Shown: in pieces, positions 1 to 10,070 of the stretch
Position numbering within the stretch: the stretch's first letter is position 1
How the letters are laid out: each line of letters opens with the position of its first letter
NCBI GenBank assembly: GCA_012934845.2
Contig: WNNJ02001502.1
Span: forward strand, 62,001-126,000
Length of the DNA stretch: 64,000 bases
Direction: 5' to 3'
DNA from: Pomphorhynchus laevis
Lineage: Eukaryota; Acanthocephala; Palaeacanthocephala; Echinorhynchida; Pomphorhynchidae
Notes under the pieces: model-generated
Database searches by the model: none
What the model was told of the DNA's origin: nothing
What the model saw: only the letters and a program-made list of their open reading frames with translations
Program-made: the position numbers and the translations under genes

Positions 1-660
1 TTGAAGAAGACAATCTTACCTTTCCCCATTGCGGCGTATGCCACAACTGAGGACACTGTGGATCTAATTGTTCAAAGTTCAAATTTAAGGAGTCTGTTAT
101 CAGAACTCCTGCTGCTCATTACAAAAAGGGGAGAAATGCGAGGATTCTCCCAAGTGTGCTAATTGTAAAGGGGACCACCATGACTGGTCCAGAAAGTGTC
201 CACTCTTCAAATAAATATAGAAGGGACTATGCGAACCCTTCAATTAATTCGAAAAGATCTCTGTAGCATCGGCAGCTAATCCTGATAACCGTATGTCGGA
301 CAGGAATATCATCTACATATGTGACTCAAATAAAAGATCAATTCCATTGCAAATGGAGAAACTTGTTGCTAATATGTTCTCTTCGCTGTTTTCATCACCT
401 GAAACTTCCTTGCCGGTTGCCTCTGCATCGAAGAAAAAGGGTTGAGCTTCACTCCGTTAAAGATCGGGGAGCTGCTACGAAAGACCTTCATGGGAAATGA
501 AGACACTACCCGTGGGCAAGTGTGTGCTTAACTCCTGAAAGCCGCTTCCGGGCACCTCCAAATCCGTCGCTCCACTCTCTTCTCGTGTCTGTCAGTTTTG
601 ACTGCCGGACAAAGAAGAGAAGTGACCATCACAATGCTTTGAACCACTTCTTCAGATGTG
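1..660 (+). pseudogene. LINE-A ORF1, 3' part (CCHC gag-like)
   Basis: This is the end of an ORF1 of the I/Jockey type, a nucleic-acid-binding RNP protein. Bases 136-213 read KCEDSPKCANCKGDHHDWSR followed by KCPLFK and a stop, a C-x2-C-x3-H-x6-C knuckle of the kind that closes ORF1 in these LINEs. Bases 420-540 resemble the region at 58.66-58.77 kb, where a related copy again lies between ORF1 and ORF2. No long frame survives before or after the knuckle, so the copy is decayed and is cut by the window start. The RT of the same element follows at 0.7 kb. Confidence 0.6.
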
Positions 661-699
661 GCCGGCATCGACATTAGTAGACGTATTTTAATTCTAAAA

Positions 700-1830
700 A
701 AATCCGGTCTTTTATCCTAAAGACCTGCGGCCCACTTTGATTCAAAATTCCCTCGTGTCGATTTACGAGAAAGCGCTTGCCCGTAAAATCCGCGATCATT
801 TAAATAGGCGAAATTTAATTCCACCAGGTTTCCATGAGTTCGTCAAAGATTTCCATTCAGCTATAGGTGAATATCATCAGTTCTGTCAGGATAATATTCA
901 TCAACTTGCTGTGGCTGTTTTCCTTAACTTTTCTGATGTATTTGACCGCATTTCCATTCCCTTTGTTATCTCTTCTCTCACGTCCATTGGGTTGCCTGCG
1001 AGAATTGTTAACAGTGTGTTGATACTGCTGTACACCAAGCGATTCTTTAATGAAGACAACCCTATTGTGTGTCAGTTCTACCCTATTACAGGTGTGCCCT
1101 AAAAATCACCTCTTTCTCCTATCTTGTTTTTTGCTGCTTCCATTGAACTCTTTAAAATATTAAAAAGCGAACAACGTCTAGTGGTATACGCTGATGATAC
1201 CACAGTCCAGTTCTCTGGACGTAGGTGCAAAGACGTAGTCTCGGACATCAGCCAATTCTTTTTAAGATTAATAGACCACTTAATCCGGTCCAATCGCATT
1301 TTAAACTCCGCCAAATCGCAGGTGGTGATCTTTCATGACGCTCATGCGACAAAACAAAAACTTAAGAGATTAGCTCTTTCTGCCTTCACCTCCATTTTGA
1401 TTAATCAACCCCTCCCTGTCTTCACTAGTCGATTAAAATACCTGGGTTTCACCGTTATGGTGAACTGGTCGGTGAAAGCTTATCCGGATAGACTACAACG
1501 TATCGTGAAGAGAGCTAAGTAGGCCATAACACGGGCCCAGCATATGTCATTGAAAGGAAAAACCCGGGTGCGTCTCTGGGGCACTTAGGCTATCTCGGGA
1601 TTAGTCTTCTTTTCTAAAGGACGTACCCCAGAGCAAAGGTTAAGGTTTCTCAAGCTCTTCATCTCTTGATTACCCAGCATTGTCCGCCTCGATTGGACTC
1701 TTCGGGGGAGGGGTGGAAGACCTCGGGTGGTTTAGTCGGAGGTCGGCGTGTTGGACTGGCTGGAGGGCTCAGATCCCACTGAACCTGAGACCATAAAGAT
1801 TAAGGACTTAAAAAAAGAAGGATGAAAGAA
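700..1830 (+). pseudogene. LINE-A ORF2, reverse transcriptase and 3' end
   Basis: This is the RT half of an I/Jockey-like LINE. Two adjoining frames (737-1102 and 1124-1522) carry the RT palm: AVFLNFSDVFDRIS (motif A, with the usual DFS changed to NFS), ITGVP followed by a stop where other copies read ITGVPQGSPLSPILY, then VVYADDTTVQFSGR (catalytic YADD) and LKYLGFTV. Bases 1620-1795 keep the degraded C-terminus, matching 62.10-62.27 kb (RLRFLKLLI, DWLRGAQIPLDLRP). At least one stop or frameshift at about 1100 and a further break after 1522 make it non-functional. Four related pieces lie at 23.8, 27.7, 58.9 and 61.5 kb. Confidence 0.8.
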
Positions 1831-1834
1831 TATT

Positions 1835-2725
1835 TCTGCCCTATTTTGATTTTCTTTTTCTTTAATTGAAAACTTTATCCTATGTATTATTGTTTTAAGA
1901 AAATCTTTATTTATTTATTTAAAACTTCAAAAACTGTACAGATGTGAACTTTGTATGAATAGTTTATTGGCAGCGTCTTGGTACGCATAGAAGACTAATA
2001 GATATCTCAATGCACCTATAAAATGAAAATTTTATTATTATATGAATCCGCAGTATAATTTCTAGCCAGGCGGATAACACGTTACGTCACGATTATCTTA
2101 CTTATTTTAAATAATTGACAGTTCCTGTTAAATTCCAGCATCTTCTTGTAGCATGACTTGCTAATATAATCAAATATTTCAACATTATATGCATGCAATC
2201 AGTGGTTATAAACTCCGCAATGACCAGTCCCTAGCCTGTGATGAGAAAGGAAGAGGGTTGGCGATAGACTTCGTGACAAGCCAGCCGTACAAAAACCCGT
2301 CGCATCAACATTATGAAATGCTGTCTCAATGAACTTCGCGAAAGTCGACTACAATGGTACGGCCACGTTATATGCGGACTCTGTAACGAAGTGGAACACA
2401 CGCTGACATGTGATGTTTTTAATTTATCCGCGGATACTAATTTAAGGATCATTTTCTAACTAGCACAATGCATAGCTTACTTATATATTTGGATCCGTTT
2501 CTGTAATATGCTTGGCTAAAAATATGAAGATAAAATCAGACTGGATTGTTGAAATATTTAATATCCATGTATCAAATATATTAATTAAAAGATTATATAA
2601 TAAAGGATTAAGCATTTTATTTGTAAATTTCAAAATTATTATCTAGTAATCATAGCGATAAAAGTAAAGCAAAATAAAATAATGTTATTTAATAATATTA
2701 TTTAATATTATACAACTAAATAATA
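1835..2725. other. AT-rich DNA without a recognisable gene
   Basis: This is AT-rich sequence with frequent stops in all frames. The only coding-like scrap is at 2300-2450 on the plus strand (LQWYGHV, then CNEVEHTLTC). It is reminiscent of the C-terminal tail of some LINE RTs but is too short to assign. Confidence 0.5.
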
Positions 2726-2731
2726 TTAAAC

Positions 2732-2950
2732 CTACCAATTAGTATTTGGATTATAAATCGTGTACAAATAGGCTACATCCTTCGATTCAGTTGCAAACAA
2801 ATTAATCATCTCTTTTGAGAAAAATAAAGGCTCAAATACAGCTGATTCATTGACAGTAATGTTGGTTACTATATTCGAATTCAATATGGCTTCTAAAGCT
2901 CGGATAATAGATACACAAAGAAACGCTGTTACTGGCAGCCAGATTTGCAT
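2732..2950 (-). CDS. Possible first exon of a secreted or membrane host protein
   Basis: A 72-codon frame starts with a true ATG and opens with a signal-peptide-like stretch: MQIWLPVTAFLCVSIIRAL, which is a short polar start, a hydrophobic core and small residues. The rest is a plain polar segment with two NxT/NxS-like sites (NIT, NES). The frame ends exactly at TTG|GTAGGT, a good 5' splice donor, just before the in-frame stop, as expected of a first coding exon. No acceptor or second exon was found. No family is recognised. It differs from all the transposon proteins here, so a host gene is possible, but chance cannot be excluded. Confidence 0.28.
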   Translation of the reverse strand: MQIWLPVTAFLCVSIIRALEAILNSNIVTNITVNESAVFEPLFFSKEMINLFATESKDVAYLYTIYNPNTNW

Positions 2951-2954
2951 GACT

Positions 2955-3535
2955 TAAATTTATATTTTCTAAAATCAAAATGAATTAAAAATATTTTATA
3001 TTAATGAAAAATAAAAAAATTGAATATAATAATTAAAAGAGAAATTAAATGGTTCTTATTTCATTAAAAATCTTAGTGAGCAAAATAGATAACAAGTACT
3101 TCAGTTTATATTTTAAAATGTTTTGGACATTTTCCCGCTGAATGATAACTTTAAAACCGAAATTCACGGTAACATCTACCAATCGGTGTGTTGATTGACA
3201 TTTGTAAACACTTTTTGTAAAATGCACCTAGTTGCAAACCAACTTTAATCAATAGATTCATTGAGTCGTTCAATTGATTTCGCTAATAGTAGTGCAATAT
3301 CTAAAGCAAAGCGAACTTCATGTGGCACAATCAGAAAGTGTTACTGAGTATAAAGTTCCGTCGATTGTAAGCCTGCGTAAAAAGTTTAATGTACTTATTG
3401 TTATCTAATTAGTGTCCTTTGTTTAAAAATAAAATTATGTTGATAGATGTTTTTAGTTTTAAACTTTTGAGCAGGATCATTAAACACTAATTCATTTTAT
3501 TCATTTCGCTGCTGCTAACATCACGAGTAGCAAAG
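2955..3535. other. AT-rich spacer, nothing recognised
   Basis: No element motif, hairpin series or credible frame was found. The minus-strand frame at 3045-3227 has no domain signature. Confidence 0.5.
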
Positions 3536-3539
3536 CGTA

Positions 3540-4375
3540 CCCACTATCAGGTGTCGAGAAGGTGTGAACGGAGGAGGTGTTTGAATGTGATAAAGGAGGG
3601 GGCGCGGCGGACGTCGAGAGGGAGTTGATTCCAGGCGAGTGAGGCGGCGATGAGGAAAGATCGGAGACCGTAGTTGTTGGAGTAATTAGGAACGTGGAGT
3701 AAGAGGGTATGACAGGAACGAAGCGATAGCGAGGTGGGGCGAGTATCGTCTAAGAAAGGAAGGTTGATGAACGATGGGGAGCCGACAGCGATGAGACGAA
3801 AGGTAACGAGAAGAAGGCGGAGTTTGATGCGGATGTGGATGGTGGGCCAGGAGAGTTGGGCAAAATATGTGGATGTGTGGTCGAAGCGACGGAGACGAAA
3901 GAGCACTCGAACGGCGGTGTTGATTATTCGTTGTAGGGTAGAATGATGGATTTTGGAGAATTGGCGAAAAGGCTAAGGCAGTAATCGATTTTAGGGAAAA
4001 GAAGCGATGAAAGAAGATACATACAAGAACGGAAGTCGATAAGGGGGCGGATACGGCGGATGTCACGGAGAATTAAGTTAGATGAGCGGACCTTGTCACG
4101 GACGAAGGGTTTAAGGGAAAGGTGATCATCGAAATGGAAGCCTAAGAAAGTGAGATTGTGGACTATGGAGATGATCGATGAGGCAAAATATACAGTGGGA
4201 GGAGATATGTTTGGTTTACGGGGGAGGATCTACATTATTTTGGACTTATCGGGGTTTAGAACGAGATGGAGATTGGAGAGACGTTTGTAGATAGAAGAAA
4301 GACAGTTTGAGGCAGAAATGCCGATATCGTGTATGCGATGTGCGTACATCGTATTGTGTGAACATTCACTCTATC
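3540..4375 (-). pseudogene. LINE-B fragment, RT C-terminus (antisense)
   Basis: This is the 3' coding end of a LINE-B copy. The last frame (3547-3906) reads LFRLRRFDHTSTYFAQLSWP through LLRSHLLDT and a stop, matching the C-terminal tail in the fragments at 6.0 and 29.7 kb. Going upstream on the minus strand, the sequence continues in broken frames to LNPDKSKI near 4260 and to the region just after YADD near 4330. The copy is 5' truncated. It also ends right after the stop codon, so it lacks the 3' UTR hairpin found in other LINE-B copies. Confidence 0.75.
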
Positions 4376-4512
4376 TGTGTAGAAAAAGGATTATTCATTC
4401 AAAGACAATGCAGTTCAATCAGCAAATCATCAATAGGTGGAATCGGTTGAATGGGGGAGATTGTGCGGTGCAGTTCGTTAAAACTATTTAAGCAAGCTCT
4501 TTTAGCAACTTG
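4376..4512 (+). pseudogene. Probable LINE C-terminal scrap
   Basis: Overlapping frames give IINRWNRLNGGDCAVQF and then, one frame over, SLKLFKQALLAT and a stop. That W-N-x-L ... F-K-x-x-L pattern is how CR1/Rex1-like ORF2 proteins end (compare WNLLPEDLASAASYRHFKKL at 7.9 kb). One frameshift separates the halves. It may be the end of a LINE-F-like copy, but it is too short to be sure. Confidence 0.35.
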
Positions 4513-4514
4513 AT

Positions 4515-5925
4515 GTTTTTTGTTTTATGTGATGCAACTATTGAGCTCTGCTCGCAATGCTGTCATGTAATAATAAACAAGCTAATTATTATTTACTACA
4601 AGACTTCGACACCTGAAAAAGGTTCATTTTGTCTGCTCACAGTAAAAAATAAAAAATTGACTATAATGATAATATGGTATGTGCTCATTATTATTTTAGT
4701 TATCTATCATAATGTAAAACGTTTTGGTTGCCTGTTTCAACGAAAATATTCTTTATCATTTAGGTTCTTCGTTACAGATGGACTGTTTGTAAAATATGAA
4801 TTCTCCATGTAAAAAATAAATAAAAAGAAAAAAATATTTTGAGTTGCAAATGCGTGCCAATCGTAATCTTACAAGCTCACTAAGAATGACAACAAAATGA
4901 TCAAATTGGTAAATGTAATGTTAATAATTGATGTAAATGTTTTATAAAATAAATCAGATCAGATAACTGAGTCTACGTATTATATATAAATAATGATTAA
5001 TAATTAATAATTAGCTTAGATTTTATACAATTTATATTTATGTCAAGTTAAAATTTAAAATTGAAATTTAAAATAAAAATCAACTTTTATGAATTGACTA
5101 ATAAATAAGAGACGATGTATAAGAAGAATAAGGATTAGAGGACATCAAGAGAAACTGATGAAAAATAAATTTCGTACGAATTCGCTTATAAGCGGTAGAG
5201 GGCAATGTGAAAAAAATATAAAAATGTGTGCATACAAATATATTAATAGGAAATACACAGATGTCAATAATTACATTTTGCATTAGAATAAATAATTAAA
5301 ATAATTATTTATTATCGAATAACTATTTTAATAATTATTCAATAATAAATATTATTAACAAATTTTCGTTGGATTAAATAACCCAACGAAAAAAAAGAAT
5401 AAATTAAAATACATAATATATAACTATTAAAAATTCACATTTTCGTGTTTACGTTGTCTTTTATATTTCTTTATTGTCCTTTTCATACATTTGCATAGGG
5501 AACATTTTTTTGCTTAATTGATATCATTATATATTATAAGTACCGTATTCTAAATTAGATGTTTAATCACGCTTTTAATGTAAAATCAAAAATGGAATAA
5601 TATAGCATTAGACACCAGTAAAAATGCTCTAAAATTAATGTAATCTATTGTCTTTTTTCAGCTGTGTTCGTAGATAAGTTCATTCAACGGCAGATATTAT
5701 AATTTCATTGCAAAAATACATTTCTTAAAGCTTTATATTCTAAAAAATATTCGCAAATATACCTAATGCGCTAGATCGGCAAAAACAAATCGAGAAAAAA
5801 GTTACGTTCAATGTGGTAAACGGAAACAGAATATTTTGAATAATATTCAACAAGGTGGTACAATAAAAACTGTAAATTTCTAGTGATAGACTAAACCTTT
5901 AGATTTCCAAAAAATATTTTCGGCA
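4515..5925. other. AT-rich DNA without a recognisable gene
   Basis: This is strongly AT-rich and low in complexity in places (for example 5280-5350 and 5400-5440). The frames at 4510-4812 (+) and 5098-5283 (-) are compositionally like the surrounding DNA and show no motif. Confidence 0.5.
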
Positions 5926-5959
5926 ACTAATGCGCAAGTCTACAAAAAATATTTACAGC

Positions 5960-6215
5960 TTAAACACACATTCCAGATTTCAATTACTCGCTCCCAATTA
6001 CTCCAACAACTACGGTCTCCGATCTTCCTCGTCGCCGCCTACACTCGCCTGGAATCAACTCCCTCTTAACGTCCGCCGCGCTCTCTCCTTTATCATATTC
6101 AAACACCTCCTCCGTTCACACCTTCTCGATACATGATTTACATTTTTGTTTTGTTGTCGTCATGTAAGCGTGCGCTGGCACGCATTTTCCACGTTAAAAT
6201 AAATATTTTTTAAAA
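5960..6215 (+). pseudogene. LINE-B 3' terminal fragment with 3' UTR hairpin
   Basis: This is a heavily 5'-truncated LINE-B copy. It keeps PNYSNNYGLRS, then WNQLPLNVRRALSFIIFKHL, LLRSHLLDT and a stop at 6136, followed by the 3' UTR. The UTR holds a perfect 6-bp stem, GCGTGC (6168-6173) and GCACGC (6178-6183), around a GCTG loop. It is followed by ATTTTCCACGTTAAAATAAA, where the LINE-type A-rich end begins. The tail is the part a LINE RT would recognise for target-primed reverse transcription; that role is inferred from the family. Confidence 0.75.
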
Positions 6216-6234
6216 CCTCTCCTTCTGACCCCAT

Positions 6235-6464
6235 TCTCACCCACTTGCTAAAAAATATCTGATAATCTATGTCACCCTTCCTAACCACAATGTTCTACTT
6301 GTCTATCCGTAGCCGCACATTTCCTTCCTATTGGAAATGTGCCACTGTTTGTCCTCTCTTCAAAAGTAATCTCTTGACCCTTCACTAACATCTTCGTACC
6401 GTACTATCTCACTTCTCCCAACCCTCTCCAAACTCCTTGAGCGTCTTGTTCTCAAGCAAGTTAA

Positions 6465-6530
<66 letters not shown>

Positions 6531-7695
6531 CCTTCAACTTGTTTCCTCCCTTCCAAGCTGCTTTTCGCTCTAATCACTCTACTGAAATTGCATGTCTTAA
6601 GTTTATAACGACTTACTCATCTCCGCGATCAAAAAATATGTAGTGTAATAGTTTCTCTTGATCTTTCATCTGCTTTTGACATCGTCGATCACTCGATTCT
6701 TCTTCATCGTCTTCGTCATGATTATGGCTTCTCTTTACCCACTGTAGCTTGGTTTTCTTCATATCTATCAAACCGTACTTTTCGCGTGTGTTCTAACTCT
6801 TCTCTTTCTCATCTTTCTTCCATCCCGTCCGGTATTCCACAAGGCTACGTATTAGGCCCTTTGCTTTTCTCTCTTCTTTACTGTGATTTGTCTTATATTT
6901 CTCATACATTTAATTTTCATGTTATGCAATATGCTGATGACATTCTCATCTATGCTCACGCACCTGCTTATCGTATTCATGATCTTAGTGTTTCTGCTTT
7001 CAACTGTCTTGCCTCAATTTTTAATAATATGTATTCTCTTCGTCTTTCTCTGAATCCTAATAAATCAAAAATAATGTGGATCCTTCCTCGACGGCCCAAC
7101 TTAGAACCTCTATCCGTACCATTAAATTCTACAATTCTTCCTATCCTTGGCAATCTCGTTTTTCGAGACTTCCATTAAGACAACCGACTTTCACTTAAAC
7201 CTTTCGTTGGAGATAAAGTACGCTCATCTACCTCGATTCTCCGCAAACTCCGTCAAATTCGTAGATTGATCGATTTCCTTTTGATCATACATCCCACCAT
7301 CTTGCTTCTCTCGATTTGCCTATTATTTATTGTCGTGTTCAAATTCGTCTTATTATCATTGCTTTTCGCCTGATAACTTTTCCTACCCTTTCATTTCTCA
7401 ACCTTCTTTTTCTCGATAATTCTCGTCATGTTTACTGTTCCTGGCGTTCCCGTAATTCCCTTCTTTTACATGTCCCAAACTACCTTACCTCTTTTGGCTT
7501 CCGCTCCTTCGTTGTGGCTGATTTTCTCTCGTGGAATCATCTGCCCATTCATATCCGCCAATCAACATCAATGGCGTGCTTCAAACGCCTAATCCGATGT
7601 CGTTTAAATAATTAATTAATAAGCTTGTATGACTTCTGCTGTGTTTTTTGTTAGTGAACTTGTAAGCGTGCAGCTTTCACACATTTGCCACATTG
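6235..7695 (+). pseudogene. LINE-B RT fragment
   Basis: This is a longer LINE-B copy from the RT fingers to the 3' UTR. It shows AAFRSNHSTEIACLK, the DLSSAFDIVDHSILLHRL region in a neighbouring frame (6660-6710), GIPQGYVLGPLLFSLLYCDLS, VMQYADDILIYAHAP (catalytic YADD at about 6930), LRLSLNPNKSKIMWILPRR, and a C-terminus ending at 7615. Several frame breaks are present. The 3' UTR keeps a weakened hairpin (GCGTG / CACAC, 7666-7682) and then ATTTGCCACATTGAATAAA. A TA microsatellite has expanded inside the coding region. Confidence 0.8.
6468..6527. repeat. (AT)n microsatellite inside LINE-B RT
   Basis: This is an uninterrupted run of 30 AT units. The flanking residues (LERLVLKQVNA before, FSFNLFPPFQAAF after) align with the intact LINE-B copy at 20.7 kb (VLKQVNTYLYSSNLFPPF). 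The run therefore grew from, or replaced, the short codon stretch between them. Confidence 0.95.
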
Positions 7696-7699
7696 AATA

Positions 7700-7985
7700 A
7701 ATTATTATTAAAGGCTACTATATTTAGACCTCGCAGCGATGTGGCTCTTGGTTTATAGAACGGAAGGTTTCCCATCATCTTGTATACAGTTACGCAATTC
7801 GAGTCGCAGAGGTCACTCTCTCGAGCTGTTAAAATTCGCCCACGGTAAAGTCATGAGTTTGAGTAGGCTTTCCCACAGCTCATTGAATATTTGGAATTTG
7901 TTACCTGAGGACCTTGCCAGTGCTGCTAGCTATCGCCACTTCAAAAAGCTACTGTTGAACTTGACCGCCAATTCCGTTTGATATT
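7700..7985 (+). pseudogene. LINE-F ORF2 C-terminal fragment
   Basis: An 80-codon frame (7739-7981) gives NSSRRGHSLELLKFAHGKV, then LSRLSHSSLNIWNLLPEDLA and FKKLLLNLTANS. The R-G-H-S-L ... W-N-L-L-P-E-D signature is the C-terminal tail of CR1/Rex1-like LINE ORF2. The closest relative in the window is the LINE-F piece at 39.3-39.8 kb (RGHSLTVKTLHHGKL, VRMWNLLPEDM). It is severely 5' truncated. Confidence 0.65.
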
Positions 7986-8187
7986 TAATGTTTTGAAAAC
8001 AAAATTTGTGAACAGTTGAAACAGCCATTTGCGGCTAGTAACTTGTGACCTATAATAATATAGTAGTAATGGATATCGAATACTGCTGACTTAATAGCAC
8101 AAGTTTTTAATATTGTAATGATTTTAGAGCTTTTTTAACGATATACATGACGATTGCTTTCTACTAAATGTATGACATTATTATTTA

Positions 8188-8706
8188 AATATTTGTGATA
8201 TGACATTGGGTATTTGAAGGCAATGTTATATAAAAAGTAGTTGCATTCTTATTGTTAAACATTAGGCATCAAGGGGTATTTTAGCTAAATCGTTAGCGAG
8301 TTGCAGCTTGAAGTTGAATGGATCGGTTGATTTAAACGTTCCAACAAATATAACTTTTGAGGTTTCCACTGAAACTCTACCCTCAGACTATATATAGCCT
8401 ACACCGGCCTCAATAACCATCGATACAGAGCACGTTTTTTGACTGACTGTTTACTCTATTCATCCTATATCGAATGTCGAAAAGTCGTAAGTAGCTGCAT
8501 GATCGTTTCATTATCGCAAGAGCAGTAAAGACGAAAAATATTGCGAATGATTTGAGTATACTGATTAGGGAAGATTTATTTTTCTCAATTTATTTATATA
8601 TGAACAAAGCAAGTTCTGTAATTAATATTTGTGATATGACATTGGGTATTTGAAGGCAATGTTATATAAAAAGTAGTTGCATTCTTATTGTTAAACATTA
8701 GGCATC
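8188..8706 (+). promoter_or_regulatory. Duplicated 83-bp TATA module in LINE-G leader
   Basis: The same 83 bases occur at 8188-8270 and 8624-8706, identical as far as I can read them. Each contains GTTATATAAAAAGTAG, a good TATA box, about 25-30 bases before a T-rich initiator-like TTGCATTCTTATTG. The 353 bases between them hold another TATATATAG near 8390. LINE promoters arranged as repeated monomers are known in mouse L1; that this pair is such a promoter is inference. An unrelated insertion with flanking duplication is the alternative. Confidence 0.5.
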
Positions 8707-8714
8707 TTATAAAT

Positions 8715-8790
8715 ATACACAAATTACATCGATTACTACGATTACAACGTTTACAACGATTACATCGATAACAACGATTACTTCAACGGA
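8715..8790 (+). repeat. ACGATTACA nonamer run before LINE-G ORF1
   Basis: About seven imperfect copies of a 9-base unit (ACGATTACA, ATCGATTAC, ACGTTTACA and similar) lie about 100 bases before the ORF1 start. The core ACAACGATT recurs in the 148-bp monomers at 28 kb. Confidence 0.75.
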
Positions 8791-8888
8791 GTTAAAAAGT
8801 CTTGGTTATTAAAATTCTTACAATAAAATACATACAATAATTGTTCAATTATATTTGAACAATCAAAGACGAATCGAGAATCCTGATA

Positions 8889-10070
8889 ATGTGTGCCAAG
8901 AAGAAAAATGTATCAAGAGGTAGGCAAGCAAACTCAGGGGATACCGACAACAACAGGAAATTCGAGAGTGTACAAGTGGAATGTTCAACTAGCGGTTGTC
9001 AAATTTGGACATCGGTAACACATATTTGTGATTTTGGTGATGATACCGGTGACGGGCCACTATTCTATTGCGGATTTTGTGCGGCGAAGCAAATCAATGT
9101 ATTGGTTGAACGTTTAAACCAATTGGAAAAGGTATTGCAGTGTGACGGATTTGGTCAAGTTCCAAATGGATCTATCCCGGTAAACGCAGCTTCTACCGAA
9201 TGCGTATCAGCTGAATGCAACCTACACAAACGTGCTACCTTGGCTAACATCCCCAAATCACAGTCTGGTAGTAATAACAACCGTGTGGATAACGACGAAC
9301 CGAACGTATCTGCTGTCCCCTCAGAAATGGCTCACAACTCGCAAATGCAAATATCGCGACGACGATCTTCAGTAATAACCGCACAACCTCAACATGAATC
9401 CATAAAATCCTCAATAATGACGCCAGGTAACATTCAACATAATGTAGGCATGACTAGGTCTGTACTTCTTAGAGGTGTTTCAAAAACAAATGTGATTAAC
9501 TCTCAAGACACTCCTTCACTTAATAGCATGGTATCTGCATATGACTCTCGTCAGGTACCTCGAAGAAGGGAAGATTTTCATAACCGTGAACAGTGTTTAA
9601 TTATTGCAAACGTAAAGGAATCTGTCGCTATAAATAGCCAGGCACGATTAGACGACGACTTGGGACATCTACAATCCATTCTTTCGGTGGTATTGCATGA
9701 ATGTCAAGACGAAGTTGTTAAGAGCATGAAGATAAAGGCCGCTTTTCGTCTCGGTAAGATAAGTAATGAGTTGAGACCCAGACTGCTCAAAGTAGTGTTC
9801 AACTCCGCTGAAATTATTCACATAATCTTTAACGGCGCATATCGTTTGAAAGGGTCGAGTATACGTCTGCTACGCGATCTGAGCATAGCTGATCGATTAC
9901 GTTTGAAAGAGGCTAAATCAGAGTTAGCATGTCGATTAGAGTTGGGTGAAAATAATTTGACAATACAAAATTTTCAAGTTGTGCGGAGGCGTTTACATAT
10001 TCATTGGAAGGGACTGTCAGATGTGATCAATCCTGCAAGCCTTCTTACCACTTTGGCGCCCTCCGCCTAA
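8889..10070 (+). CDS. LINE-G ORF1, C4-finger RNP protein
   Basis: This is a 393-residue ORF1 of a CR1-like LINE, presumed to coat element RNA. Residues about 27-70 form a truncated PHD-like C4 finger: VECSTSGCQIWTSV and later YCGFCAAK (C-x4-C ... C-x2-C). The same finger starts the ORF1s at 23.6, 28.5 and 50.3 kb. The middle is a low-complexity Ser/Asn-rich linker. Residues about 230-390 form an RRM-like C-terminal domain (REQCLIIANVKES, RLDDDLGHLQSIL, ...RLKEAKSELACRL). The frame is intact, and the start ATG at 8889 is the first in frame. Its end overlaps ORF2 by 67 bases in another frame, so ORF2 is probably made by reinitiation or frameshifting. Confidence 0.8.
   Translation: MCAKKKNVSRGRQANSGDTDNNRKFESVQVECSTSGCQIWTSVTHICDFGDDTGDGPLFYCGFCAAKQINVLVERLNQLEKVLQCDGFGQVPNGSIPVNAASTECVSAECNLHKRATLANIPKSQSGSNNNRVDNDEPNVSAVPSEMAHNSQMQISRRRSSVITAQPQHESIKSSIMTPGNIQHNVGMTRSVLLRGVSKTNVINSQDTPSLNSMVSAYDSRQVPRRREDFHNREQCLIIANVKESVAINSQARLDDDLGHLQSILSVVLHECQDEVVKSMKIKAAFRLGKISNELRPRLLKVVFNSAEIIHIIFNGAYRLKGSSIRLLRDLSIADRLRLKEAKSELACRLELGENNLTIQNFQVVRRRLHIHWKGLSDVINPASLLTTLAPSA

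Noticed and set aside
2300-2450. LQWYGHV ... CNEVEHTLTC as a LINE C-terminal zinc region
   Set aside because: It is under 50 residues with no flanking LINE sequence. The match is too short to list as a feature.
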